From Mycoemilia scoparia (lineage: Eukaryota > Kickxellomycota > Kickxellomycetes > Kickxellales > Kickxellaceae): a stretch of 64,000 nucleotides of DNA. A program made the translations under genes and the position numbers. The notes beneath the pieces were generated by a model, which saw only the letters and a list, made by a program, of their open reading frames with translations, was not told where the DNA came from and ran no database searches. Positions 35,589 to 44,830 of the stretch are shown here, one piece after another. The stretch's first letter is position 1; each line of letters begins with the position of its first letter. Location of the stretch: contig JANBPU010000002.1 in the NCBI GenBank assembly GCA_027575805.1, positions 372,001-436,000 of the forward strand, in the 5' to 3' direction.

Positions 35589-36849
35589 ATGGAGCAGATA
35601 AAGTTATATCCAGCAGAGCCCAATGCTGCATGCCTGATCCTTGGTGGTTGTTTTATAGCTGCGTCACTGATACTACCTAGCAACCACAGACATTGGTATC
35701 CTGATCCTAGCTCATTTTTCGCATGGTCAGCTCTTATATTGTGGGTATATTATGCCATTACTAGCTTCTTTGGAATGTACTGTTTCCGTATCCCTGCCAA
35801 TGGAATTCCTCGACCATCAGCTGGAGATAGAGCAAAGGTAGCTAAATATATTTTCCTATGGCAGCGATATCATATAAAGAGATGCATACTTAATAGCATT
35901 AATCAACTAGCACTCGATAAACAATCATCTATATTTAGAAAGTAGCCCTTGTAACCGTAATAACTCTCCTGGCAGCATGTGTATTTCATGTAATAGCAGT
36001 GTTATTTGGAGCACCAATTATGTCGTAAGTAGCTTACATGGATTGTCAATCATATATTAATTGACTACTTTGATCGTGAACAAATGATATACAAAATATG
36101 GCTAGAATCCACAAGGTCTCAGACAAAAATGGGCCCCTAGCAATTACATATGAATTTCTTCATAATTGGGTCAAAGTCTGAGGACCCATTTCTGGCCAGC
36201 CCATATTATCAAGTATACTATACTTTTAGCCCTTCAAAAATAATTACCCATATATATCTCCTACTAAGAATGTAAATCAATTTTTGACTATAGCGACCAT
36301 AAGAATACTTTTGTTGGAGCATTGATTGTTGCTCTACTTGCAGTTACACCCTCAGCCATTATTCTCAAGCCATCGCCAAGTCGCTGGAAGAATACCCTTT
36401 TACTTGGAAGGTAGGACTGGCATACAAGCACCGATAGATAACCATGCAATGTACATATACCTATACTGACTTTTTATGTGGATTGTGCTATATAGTTTGG
36501 AGACAATTCCTGAAAAGTGGGCGTCTGGACTCTTCTGGCCCACTATAGTTGTCACCTGGATTAGTGCATATGTTATTCCCTTAGACTGGGGTCGTGAGTG
36601 GCAGGTAAGATTAATACGTGTGTTCACTAAAAGTGGCAATATGTATTTTAGGCACATATCTATAACGCTATATATAAATTCTCTTTATAGACATGGCCAA
36701 TTCCTTGTATAATGGGTGCCATCATTGGCCACCTTTTCGGAATTATATTTGTATTTATCAGATGCTGGGGAATCAATCTGGCAAAGCAAGATTTCAAGGA
36801 ATCTGAGGCTGCCAAAAGACTCCCCTTTAGAAAACATCATCAAGAATAG
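35589..36849 (+). CDS. GPI11: GPI-anchor biosynthesis protein PIG-F/Gpi11
   Basis: This ER membrane protein helps the Gpi7/Gpi13 transferases attach ethanolamine phosphate to the GPI precursor. Exons are 35589-35837, 35939-36024, 36294-36410, 36496-36604 and 36691-36849, giving 239 residues (yeast 219). Several hydrophobic helices are visible (AACLILGGCFIAASLIL, ALVTVITLLAACVFHVIAVL, FVGALIVALLAVTPSAIIL, FWPTIVVTWISAYVIPL, IPCIMGAIIGHLFGIIFVFI). Family signatures are HVIAVLFGAP, PLDWGREWQ and TWPIPCIMGAIIG. The second intron (36025-36293) is long for this genome because it contains the 77-bp inverted-repeat element and a dispersed motif. Confidence 0.9.
36121..36197. repeat. 77-bp inverted-repeat element, copy 2, inside a GPI11 intron
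   Basis: The left end is AGACAAAAATGGGCCCCT and the reverse complement of the right end is GGCCAGAAATGGGTCCT. It is exactly as long as the copy at 5580-5656, with ends more alike than the centre. It sits within GPI11 intron 2. Confidence 0.55.
36232..36259 (+). repeat. Short dispersed motif, copy 2
   Basis: This begins CTTCAAAAATAATTACCCAT and continues with an ATAT tract and TCT. It matches 3323-3348 and lies 35 bases after the inverted-repeat element, still in the GPI11 intron. Confidence 0.35.
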
Positions 36850-37155
36850 TTCTCAGCTCTGCCAGATCCTCTTCCGTCGTATTTGATGATCAACCCTTTT
36901 CTGGGAATTTTCCTTTTGGATTTGTCAAAATAAAGCCTTTTGGTAGAATCAATCTAGAAATTAGATTTTAGTTTGGGGTTAAGGGGCTGGTCTGTAACTC
37001 CTTCTGCTTCCCTTGCTTTCAGCAAAGGGTTTGTGCTAATTTACTCAGAAGCAGGTTAGATCACACATGATTTGTTCCAACCATTTAAACCGTAAACACG
37101 TCACCTGTCTTTTGAATGGCCCATACTTTGCTTTCTTAATCTGTTTTTGAACCCA
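36850..37155. other. Intergenic spacer
   Basis: These 306 bases lie between GPI11 and the YCII gene, both on the plus strand. I see no specific feature. Confidence 0.4.
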
Positions 37156-37545
37156 ATGGCTTTTCGTCACTTGCTCACATCCTTAAACCACGTTTCTGTT
37201 TCGCCAGCACGCCTTAGTCTTCTAACAAGAGTTTCAAATATGCACTTTTTGGTTATTGCGAACGACCACACTGATGCCGAGGCACTCGACCGCCGTCTAG
37301 CTGCTCGTATGAAGCACCTGGAGGGAGCCAAAGAGCTACACTCCAAGAGCACAAACTCTCTTCATTTGGGTGGTGCTATCCTGGATGACCAGGGGAAAAT
37401 GGTTGGATCTACACTTATCTACGAGGCAGAGTCTATTGAGAAAGTCAAGGAGATTATTGCCAATGACCCCTATACCCTAAACAATGTTTGGGATCCGAAT
37501 AACATTATCATAAAGCAAATAAAGCTTGCAGATCTCAAGCAATAG
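37156..37545 (+). CDS. YCII-domain protein, probably mitochondrial
   Basis: This is a single exon of 129 residues. The first about 30 residues (MAFRHLLTSLNHVSVSPARL...) are basic and hydroxylated, like a mitochondrial presequence. The rest is a YciI-like ferredoxin-fold domain: MHFLVIANDHTDAEALDRRL, HLGGAILDD, MVGSTLIYEAESIEKVKEIIANDPY. The fold forms dimers in bacteria and fungi and contains a conserved His-Asp pair of unclear chemistry. Here the DHTDAEAL and NDPY parts are kept. An in-frame TTG lies nine bases upstream, so I use the ATG. No substrate is known. Confidence 0.82.
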   Translation: MAFRHLLTSLNHVSVSPARLSLLTRVSNMHFLVIANDHTDAEALDRRLAARMKHLEGAKELHSKSTNSLHLGGAILDDQGKMVGSTLIYEAESIEKVKEIIANDPYTLNNVWDPNNIIIKQIKLADLKQ

Positions 37546-38271
37546 CAGGCTCCTGGAATATCAAGCGAGAGTTCATTCTAGAGGAGACGATGTATCGCCT
37601 GTATTGATAGAAATGTCCAAACCCAGCTTCAATTTAACAACAATACCCCCTTATATCTACATTTTCTGGATGGGGAAGTGTTTTATTCAAACAAAGATGC
37701 TCTTTATTCCATGTATAATATCGTTATTACTGATGCACTCCTGGCAATACATTATGTAGTTATTAGAATGGACCTTTTTGGTTGTGGCGGTCACAAAGTA
37801 GCTGATGGTGCTAGATGTTCATATCTAACTACTTTGAAAAGTATATCTGTTTATGAGGTAATATGTGATTGCAGAAAATTCATTATGAAAGCAATTACCC
37901 CTGTTTGAAGCCAAGAATTCCACAGAGAACCTTAAATGGCTGGAAAATGTGAAACGCCGCTTCCTGTGCCCCTTTTCATACTTGTCCAACTATGCTACAA
38001 GGGGAAAATAAAAGTGTGCTCAAATCACCTTCGCTTCCATCTTTAGAACTCCTTTCCGCCGACTGGACATTGGCTCTCTCTGCTCTGTGCACATTTTTAA
38101 GAATACCTGCATGGTGGGGTGAAGACTCCAAAAAGAGTACTATTTCTTGCTTCTACTTTTTACCCACTTCTTTTCTACTTTTTTCATTATCACCTTTGCT
38201 GTCCCAAAGGTGTGTGTATATATAATATATAATACAGCGACATTTTCGTTATTACGAATACATTTTTCCCA
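37546..38271. other. Intergenic, promoter of the F-box gene
   Basis: This 726-base spacer holds one CCCCT and one AGGGG core about 25 bases apart (near 37970 and 38000) and a T/C-rich stretch before the F-box start. I see no gene. Confidence 0.4.
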
Positions 38272-39594
38272 ATGCACAAGCTTAATAATGCTGATAAAGA
38301 CCTTACCAAGTTGCTTACTCGCATTCTTTCGTACCTGACCAGCCCTGAAGATATAGTGGCATGTATGCAAGTGTCCCGTGTCTGGTACAGAGCCGCCATA
38401 CCATTATTATATGATAGCCCGAAGTTTGGCCAGAGACACTCACCACTCCATTCGTTCAAACGCTTTCTATCTGCCCTAAGCACAAATACGCAGTCAGACT
38501 CGTTAAGTTTCCTTGCCTTTGCCCGTGTAGCCCACCTGAACCTGAAAAATATTAGCGAATCCATATACGAGTCTGTAGGCGACGAATGGCTTACGCTAAT
38601 TTTATCACGGCTACAATCGCTTGAGTCGCTTAATGTTGATGGATGCACATTCGTAAATCCCGAATCAGTAAGGTTGGTGGGTCCGCTGCTTAAACATAGA
38701 AGACTGACAAGGCTTGATGTCAGCCGGTGCAATGGCTTGACCTCATCTGCACTGGTGGGCCTCATCGGCGCTCTTCCCGAGCTTTCGACGTTCACGGCAC
38801 AGGATCTCCAATGTGTTAGTAGCAGTACAATTGGGATGCTTATTCATACATGTCCCCAATTAAAGACCTTGGATCTAGGACTCTGCCAAAGAGTTGATGA
38901 CCGAGCACTGTTTGTGCTGGCTCAGATACAAAGCAAATTTTCCAATCTAAGAATAGCAGGGTGCCTGGGAATCAGCAATGTAGGCATATCTCACCTATCC
39001 AGATGCAAAGGTCTACGAACCCTGGACATTTCCAAATGCGATAAAATATCGATTGACGGCATTCGTGCCCTGAGCCAGCCACCCCAATGGATCATGCCTA
39101 GAGCGGGAATCGGAAATGGCTTTGCTTCCAAACATGACAAACCACTTCTACTTGCACTTCTTATGCATCAAACGCGCAGCATCAAATTTCATACCTACAT
39201 GTCGTTTTTTGACCTTTCCACAATGTTCCCTCAACTGCGATATCTAAGTGTATCATTTACAAGCATAATCTCGTGGTTTAATGATCTAAGCGAAGATACG
39301 ATAACTCGGTACTGGAAACATTTCAAGCTTTTAGAAATCATGCAGCTGTACGATGCGATCTTTCAAGTTGACATGAGGAGAATGGCCATTTCTACTCTTG
39401 CTTTGCCCAGAATACGGGCTGTCCAGTTTTATCGCCCAGAGTTTGAGTTGGATCACCTGCTAGGTGGCTATTGCGACAGCATTGGAGTTGAAGGTTACTT
39501 AACACAATCAGCCATTCAGGAGCTGGCCAAGGTGACTCGCAGCCATGGAAGAGACATTATGTATTCTCTAAACATCCAGCCCTTGAGCGAGTAA
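38272..39594 (+). CDS. F-box and leucine-rich-repeat protein
   Basis: This is a single exon of 440 residues. An F-box-like helix bundle stands at the N terminus (about 10-50: LLTRILSYLTSPEDIVACMQVSRVWYRAAIPLLY). LRRs of the cysteine-containing (AMN1/FBXL) type follow: LESLNVDGCTFVNPESV, LTRLDVSRCNGLTSSAL, LKTLDLGLCQRVDDRAL, FSNLRIAGCLGISNVGI and LRTLDISKCDKISIDGI. Such proteins bring substrates to an SCF ubiquitin ligase through Skp1. The last about 160 residues leave the repeat pattern and look unique. The substrate cannot be told. Starting at 38272 places the F-box at the N terminus as expected. Confidence 0.85.
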   Translation: MHKLNNADKDLTKLLTRILSYLTSPEDIVACMQVSRVWYRAAIPLLYDSPKFGQRHSPLHSFKRFLSALSTNTQSDSLSFLAFARVAHLNLKNISESIYESVGDEWLTLILSRLQSLESLNVDGCTFVNPESVRLVGPLLKHRRLTRLDVSRCNGLTSSALVGLIGALPELSTFTAQDLQCVSSSTIGMLIHTCPQLKTLDLGLCQRVDDRALFVLAQIQSKFSNLRIAGCLGISNVGISHLSRCKGLRTLDISKCDKISIDGIRALSQPPQWIMPRAGIGNGFASKHDKPLLLALLMHQTRSIKFHTYMSFFDLSTMFPQLRYLSVSFTSIISWFNDLSEDTITRYWKHFKLLEIMQLYDAIFQVDMRRMAISTLALPRIRAVQFYRPEFELDHLLGGYCDSIGVEGYLTQSAIQELAKVTRSHGRDIMYSLNIQPLSE

Positions 39595-39926
39595 ACAAAT
39601 CATTGTATTTTATCATATGTACTGCATCATGCTCAGCACTTTTATCATCACGTTCTCCATATAATTCATAGCTGTAAAATTTAGTATTTGTTGCCATAAA
39701 TAACATCTATTGACACATATTTTTTACATGGGCTTTTGATTCAACAGAAGCTATTTCGGACCAACAATGCTGGTGATGGTAGGATCACTATGAGAAGGTT
39801 AATGAAATTCGTTTGTGTGTATGTACTTATATTAATTATTAAATTGAGATCAGTAAAGGAATAAAGCGTGAACAGATGTGTTGAGATATAGTCTATGATG
39901 CCTTTTGAAAATGCAGAGCATTAAAT
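39595..39926. other. Convergent 3' spacer
   Basis: These 332 bases lie between the F-box stop and the stop of the first Mpv17-like gene. It is AT-rich and probably holds the 3' ends of both transcripts. Confidence 0.4.
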
Positions 39927-40709
39927 CTATGTAGCAACGAAGGGGGAGTTGGTTGAACTAATGTCTTTAGCCCCATTTTTATCACTTATAGACGAGCTTT
40001 TTGAATCAGGCTGTGGCGGAGTTCTGCTATTCATCCAGCTAAGGAATGTATCCCAGAATATGCCAACGGTGCTTGCAAACGGCACGCGCAAATAGAGTGG
40101 AACAAATGCAAAGTTTACAGCCTGGACAACAGGCCAAACCATCAGGCCGGTTAGGTATGTTGGCCAAAAGGTAGATCTAAGCTTGGCTTTCGAATCCTCC
40201 CAGTTTCCCCCTTCCATATGAGTCATAGTAACAAAAAATAACGTGTAGGCAAATGGTTCATAAAATAGCTGATCCACCGCAACACGCTTACCAACTACTT
40301 TCAAGCGAGGCATATGCTTCATAATCCTACTCTGAAACGATATTGGTGGTTTAATAGACTGTGCAGATGATGCTGAGGGGAATGGGAGGTGCTTATCCAA
40401 AAAGTGGTGCCATTTAACATCCAGCGGGGCATCCAGCACTGCATAGAGTGAAAATCTAGCGGCCCTCGATATATCATAGCTTTTTTGTTCGGAATTCAGC
40501 TCCTTAATAGTAGTGGGCTCTTGGCTTTTGTCGTTGTTGTTGTCATTATCCCCACTGGTACTTGGGCTAAAATGTTTGTCTATCTCATATATGGAGATAT
40601 TCTGTGCTATACCATCTCCGATAAGTGAAATGAAGGCTTCTGTCAAGGCGATTGTTATAAAGGGGCGCGATTGCGCATATTTAGCCCAAAGACCAAAAAT
40701 CGTGGACAT
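39927..40709 (-). CDS. Mpv17/PMP22-family membrane protein (Sym1-like), copy A
   Basis: This is a single exon of 260 residues. The Mpv17/PXMP2/Sym1 family comprises small inner-mitochondrial or peroxisomal membrane proteins thought to form channels. The N-terminal LWAKYAQSRPFITIALTEAFISLIGDGIAQ helix is typical. The C-terminal signature LTGLMVWPVVQAVNFAFVPLYLRVPFASTVGIFWDTFLSW is complete. An Asn/Asp-rich insert near 50-68 is unusual and a Ser/Asn-rich tail extends past the family end. It lies next to a second family member at 41089-41772 on the same strand, so it arose by tandem duplication or has kept an old paralogue. Confidence 0.88.
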   Translation of the reverse strand: MSTIFGLWAKYAQSRPFITIALTEAFISLIGDGIAQNISIYEIDKHFSPSTSGDNDNNNDKSQEPTTIKELNSEQKSYDISRAARFSLYAVLDAPLDVKWHHFLDKHLPFPSASSAQSIKPPISFQSRIMKHMPRLKVVGKRVAVDQLFYEPFAYTLFFVTMTHMEGGNWEDSKAKLRSTFWPTYLTGLMVWPVVQAVNFAFVPLYLRVPFASTVGIFWDTFLSWMNSRTPPQPDSKSSSISDKNGAKDISSTNSPFVAT

Positions 40710-41088
40710 AAAAAACCAATACGGGGTTAAAGGACGTTATCTGTGCGCAGTAGCTTTGCAGATAGCAATTTGGGTTATATGTATATATACAAATGTAAAC
40801 AGAAGAAGGTAATTTACATTTCCTTGAGAATAAGGTGTGAAGAAAGAAGAAACGACAGGAAAAAGTGTCAAAAGCGTCAAAAAGCCAAGAAATTATGCCA
40901 CAAAAAGGTTTATGATAAGCTCTTGTTTTCATCTTATAGTAATAAGCATAGTAGTAAGCATCTATTGATCTCTTAGGAATGGTCCTTTCAATGAATCTGA
41001 TTATCTGATTATCTGCTTCATACTTTTTTATTTACAAAAAATACATGCTCTATATGAGTTATCATCAATCCGTCAAGGTGGATAAAAA
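40710..41088. other. Spacer between the two Mpv17-like genes
   Basis: These 379 bases contain the promoter of copy A. A purine-rich stretch lies at about 40836-40905. I see no gene. Confidence 0.4.
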
Positions 41089-41772
41089 CTAGTGAGTCTG
41101 GGTTGGTAAGACCTGATCAGGAACAAGTCCAATTGCTGGGGCAGATGAGTTTGTCCAGCTCATATAACACTGCCAAAACATGCTAACAGAGGAACCGAAA
41201 GGCACGCGGTACATCAATGGAACAAAAGTAAAGTTGATGGCTTGGGCAGTTGGCCAAACATAGAGACCAGTCACATATGTATTCCACCACAGTCTCTTTA
41301 GCTTGTCTCTGATATCATCTATCCACCCACCTTCAAGCAGTGTGATGGTTGTAAAGAATACGGTGTTTGCCAGAGGGCCAAATATGGCTTGGTCGACTAT
41401 CAGTCGTCTAAGTAGCGGTGGCACAGTTTGTATGATTCGTGCTTTTATAGCCATCCCAGGGGTGGGATCTGGTATAGGGAGCTTTCTGTGGAGAAAGGAG
41501 TGCCATTTGAAAACTATCGGAGCAAATAGTGCGGCATTTACTGCAAACCTTGCGGTCCTAAGCAGATCGTACTTTGGTAAGGCAAATGATGCAAACTTGA
41601 GCTTTGTAGATTCCTTGTTACCTTGGCTCTCCAACTGTTTGAATTCTTCATTCAGCTTGATAAACTGGGCCATGAAATCACCAGTTCCAGCTAGTGCACC
41701 ACTAAAGATTGCCATGGATAGAACAGGTCGCTTTCCCAGCAAGCTCCTGATCGCAGAAAATCTCGAAGTCAT
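41089..41772 (-). CDS. Mpv17/PMP22-family membrane protein, copy B
   Basis: This is a single exon of 227 residues. It has the family pattern in order: RPVLSMAIFSGALAGTGDFMAQ helix, RTARFAVNAALFAPIVFKWHSFL, RRLIVDQAIFGPLANTVFF, and the signature VTGLYVWPTAQAINFTFVPLMYRVPFGSSVSMFWQCYMSW. It aligns with copy A along most of its length but lacks the Asn-rich insert and long tail. Sequence difference is large, so the duplication is not recent. Mitochondrial or peroxisomal location is likely but not shown. Confidence 0.88.
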   Translation of the reverse strand: MTSRFSAIRSLLGKRPVLSMAIFSGALAGTGDFMAQFIKLNEEFKQLESQGNKESTKLKFASFALPKYDLLRTARFAVNAALFAPIVFKWHSFLHRKLPIPDPTPGMAIKARIIQTVPPLLRRLIVDQAIFGPLANTVFFTTITLLEGGWIDDIRDKLKRLWWNTYVTGLYVWPTAQAINFTFVPLMYRVPFGSSVSMFWQCYMSWTNSSAPAIGLVPDQVLPTQTH

Positions 41773-43152
41773 GACGAAAGAGTAAGTGGGTCCTTCTATC
41801 TACCAGCGAATACAAATATTATAAAGCGATAGTAAGGCAAAGATAGCTCTAATAACAGACAAGAAAGCCAAAACAGTGAGTCAATACGATTCAGCAAATA
41901 ACGGCAAATTTAAGTCACCAGAAACTCAGGGCACGCGATCTTGATCAAGCAACGAATCATTTTAACTAATCATGCTAACCGGTCGCTTAGCAGAATCTCC
42001 TCTAACTGTGTACCAGAACAATTTCTCTAATGTCAGCCTAAAATGTATAGCCTGTAGGCTAACATTTGGTTCACTTTTTATTAGGAACTTACTACTTGCA
42101 TGATATTCATATTCATTGGCACTGCATTGCCTTGTGGCTTTTCTAGCCCTAGGGCTAACCTTGATGACTAATGGGAACTAACAGCTGACTGCCTTTGGTT
42201 GATGTGAGATGGCATTATAAGGCGCCACAACTGATGAAAAGCCGTGTATATGTATATATTGCGGTGAAACTAGTGAGTAGGCTGCCATAATTGCAAACCA
42301 GTGTTAAAAAGAAAAATAGCCTAAAATGGGAACAGGAACCAGTGTATTGGTTCAAAATAATACTTAGTATATTTGGGTGTATTTAACTAGAAGATTGAAT
42401 GTTGATTTATAACCATCTTTTTAGACGATGTTGAATAGGGCATGCTTTTAGGAACACCCATAGGGATAATTCAGACTTGATCAGCTTGAGTTGCGCATTG
42501 CATGATATTCTAGAGAGATTGATCTATCTAAAGATACCTTAGATACCAAGAAGTTCGGTTTTCAACTTTATGCAACCCAAGGGGTTTTCTTCAAGAACAA
42601 AGCTATGTAGACGCTCCTCGGTATATCCGAGTTTTACCCTCAGTACCCGAATGCAGCAAACTAACTGGAAATCTTTGTTTGAAACAAGAAATGAAGTTTG
42701 GATAGGTTTGTGGATTACTTCGATCTCCCCTTTTAAAGGGGGCCTTCAATAGGTTTAGTATAATCCTAAGCTTATGCCATGACGCTTCACAACACACATT
42801 TAAACTACCAAGACAATGTTAACTATGATAAAATAATGAGCATAATCAAGAAACAAAAAAAGTTGGAGAAAAAGGGTTAAAAGTCGGCTCGTCCGATCCT
42901 TCGGAGAATCCGAGTTACTCAAATATTTATTTACCATCTACAAATAGATGGGCTTCTCCACTATACACTACTTGAACTTTACCCAACAATTTTGCCAACA
43001 TCGTATTCAACACCTTTCTTTCGTCTTTATATATATATAACAATATTTATTGACGTGCTATTTCGTAATTTAGCAAAGAATCGGGGCAGGCTAAATTTGA
43101 AAAGTCAGCGACTGCTATTTGGAGTGCGACATAGTATTTATAATCTTGCAGC
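41773..43152. other. Long spacer without a recognised gene
   Basis: This 1.4-kb divergent region lies between copy B and ERG25. It has a TAGCCTGTAGGCTA near-palindrome (about 42046-42059), a facing CCCCTTTT/AAAGGGGG pair near 42726-42742, and a TATATATATATA run at about 43027 that may serve ERG25. A 60-codon frame at 42570-42752 has no known relative. Confidence 0.45.
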
Positions 43153-44040
43153 ATGGACTTTATTATCGAAAATGTGCGCCTTATGGCCAACGAGACAGTA
43201 GATCTCTCAAAAAAGATCCCCGCTGGATATCAGCCAAACTTTGCTGAAAAATGGTGGCTATCCCTCTTCGAAGGCCGTAACGAGTGGGTTGTCTTTACCA
43301 TCGTCGCATTTGCAATGCATGAGTTGGTATACTTTGGCAGATATGTTCCATTCCTGATCTGTGACTATATTCCCGCACTACGCAAGTACAAGATCCAGCA
43401 AAATAAGGAAAATTCGCCAGAGATGCTCAAAAAGTGTCTACGCAGTCTTCTCTTCTGCCACTTTGTCATCGAGGGGCCTCTGATGATTGGTTTTCTTCCC
43501 ATAGCAAGATTCTTTGGAATTGAGACAACCCAGGTACCATTCCCAGACATCCAGACTATGGCCTTCCAAATTGGTGTATTCTTTGTTCTCGAAGACTTTT
43601 GGCACTACTGGATCCACCGTACATTCCACTACGGACCTCTCTATCGCTATGTTCACAAGGTGCATCACGAATTTTCTGCTCCGTTCGGTATGACCGCCGA
43701 GTATGCCCATCCCATAGAGACCATCGTGTTTGGCCAGGGAACCATTCTTAGCCCCCTCCTCTACTGCAAATTCGTTGGTACCGTCCACGCTGTCACTATG
43801 CTTGCCTGGATCTGGCTGCGTCTATTCCAAGCTGTCGATGCCCACTCTGGCTATGACTTCCCATGGTCGCTTCACAACTTCCTTCCCTTCTGGGCTGGCG
43901 CTGATCACCACGACTACCACCACATGGCATTTGTCAACAACTTCTCCTCATCATTCCGCTGGTGGGACACACTGTTTGGGACCGATGTCAAGTACCATGA
44001 ACACAAGAAGAGACTCGCTGAAAAGACCAAGACATCCTAA
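43153..44040 (+). CDS. ERG25: C-4 methylsterol oxidase (methylsterol monooxygenase)
   Basis: This ER di-iron enzyme removes the C-4 methyl groups of sterol precursors in ergosterol synthesis. It is a single exon of 295 residues (yeast 309). All three histidine boxes are intact: HRTFH (155-159), HKVHH (168-172) and HHDYHH (252-257). Conserved stretches around them are EDFWHYWIHRTFHY, FGMTAEYAHP and HSGYDFPWSL. Hydrophobic helices lie at about 46-70, 98-122 and 196-222. No C-terminal KK retrieval signal is evident (ends KTKTS). Start at 43153 matches the family N terminus (NFAEKWW). Confidence 0.96.
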   Translation: MDFIIENVRLMANETVDLSKKIPAGYQPNFAEKWWLSLFEGRNEWVVFTIVAFAMHELVYFGRYVPFLICDYIPALRKYKIQQNKENSPEMLKKCLRSLLFCHFVIEGPLMIGFLPIARFFGIETTQVPFPDIQTMAFQIGVFFVLEDFWHYWIHRTFHYGPLYRYVHKVHHEFSAPFGMTAEYAHPIETIVFGQGTILSPLLYCKFVGTVHAVTMLAWIWLRLFQAVDAHSGYDFPWSLHNFLPFWAGADHHDYHHMAFVNNFSSSFRWWDTLFGTDVKYHEHKKRLAEKTKTS

Positions 44041-44830
44041 ATGTCCAAGATTGTCCTATACCATTACAACATCATCACTATTCCAACTATAATTGCTGAA
44101 TTGGTTTATGTTTCTAGAAGTGACGTCGTTTTATATTTATAGCTAGCTATTCTATAAGGGATCCACCAACATCTCGCCTAATATACATTTCCTATTTTAC
44201 TATTAATAAAGTAATTTAAACACATCCTTTGCCTATACCCTTGAAACTAGTTTTCTTCTATTCAAAATGTACCACGAAACAGCAGCAGTTGAAGCTCAAT
44301 GGAGAGAAATCAGTTAGGACAGCAGGCGTTTGGTCATGCGTTGCCCTGCAGCAGCATTTCAAACCTGGCACATGTTGACAACCAATTATTTACACGCCTT
44401 TCAAATCGCTACTTATTTATTGTGGGCAAAGAGCAGTGGTGGTGCGTTGATAATGATGTGTTTGGGCTTTGTTGTCTTTATGGAGGTGTCTTTAAAGCTA
44501 AACCTCATATAAGCCGTTCTGATTTGATCACAGATTTTCTCATCAAGCTTTATAAACAGTGCATACAAGCCGTGATTTCACCACAGGTTTAAAAGGCGTT
44601 TCGGGGTTGGTTTTGCAAAAATCGCTTTATGTCCTAAGCCTGGCTCTTGGATGTAACACATATTATTTAACTACTTGAAGGTTTTTCTCTACATTTGAAC
44701 TTTTCAATTTGCTTCCCGTTTTCTTGCTGTTATCTTATTGGACCTGCCCATTGTTTGCTATCTCTGGGAGGCCTGTTCTTTTTGTTATTATAGCTTGCTG
44801 GTATTCCTTGAGTTTGGTGCAAAAGCAGCT
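44041..44830. other. Intergenic, promoter of the INTS6-like gene
   Basis: This is a 790-base spacer. Its last 93 bases are an open frame with no ATG that continues into the next gene, so they are treated as leader. Other frames here (44299-44592) look non-coding. Confidence 0.45.

Noticed and set aside
42046..42059. TAGCCTGTAGGCTA near-palindrome as a regulatory site
   Set aside because: It is a single short occurrence with no partner or conserved placement.
42570..42752. Possible small gene or tRNA near 42.6-42.9 kb, with repeated TCCGAG stretches
   Set aside because: No A and B box pair, no cloverleaf and no protein similarity could be found.
44738..44830. Extra 31 N-terminal residues on the INTS6-like protein
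   Set aside because: The extension begins at TTG with no ATG, and the family starts at the VWA strand encoded from 44831.
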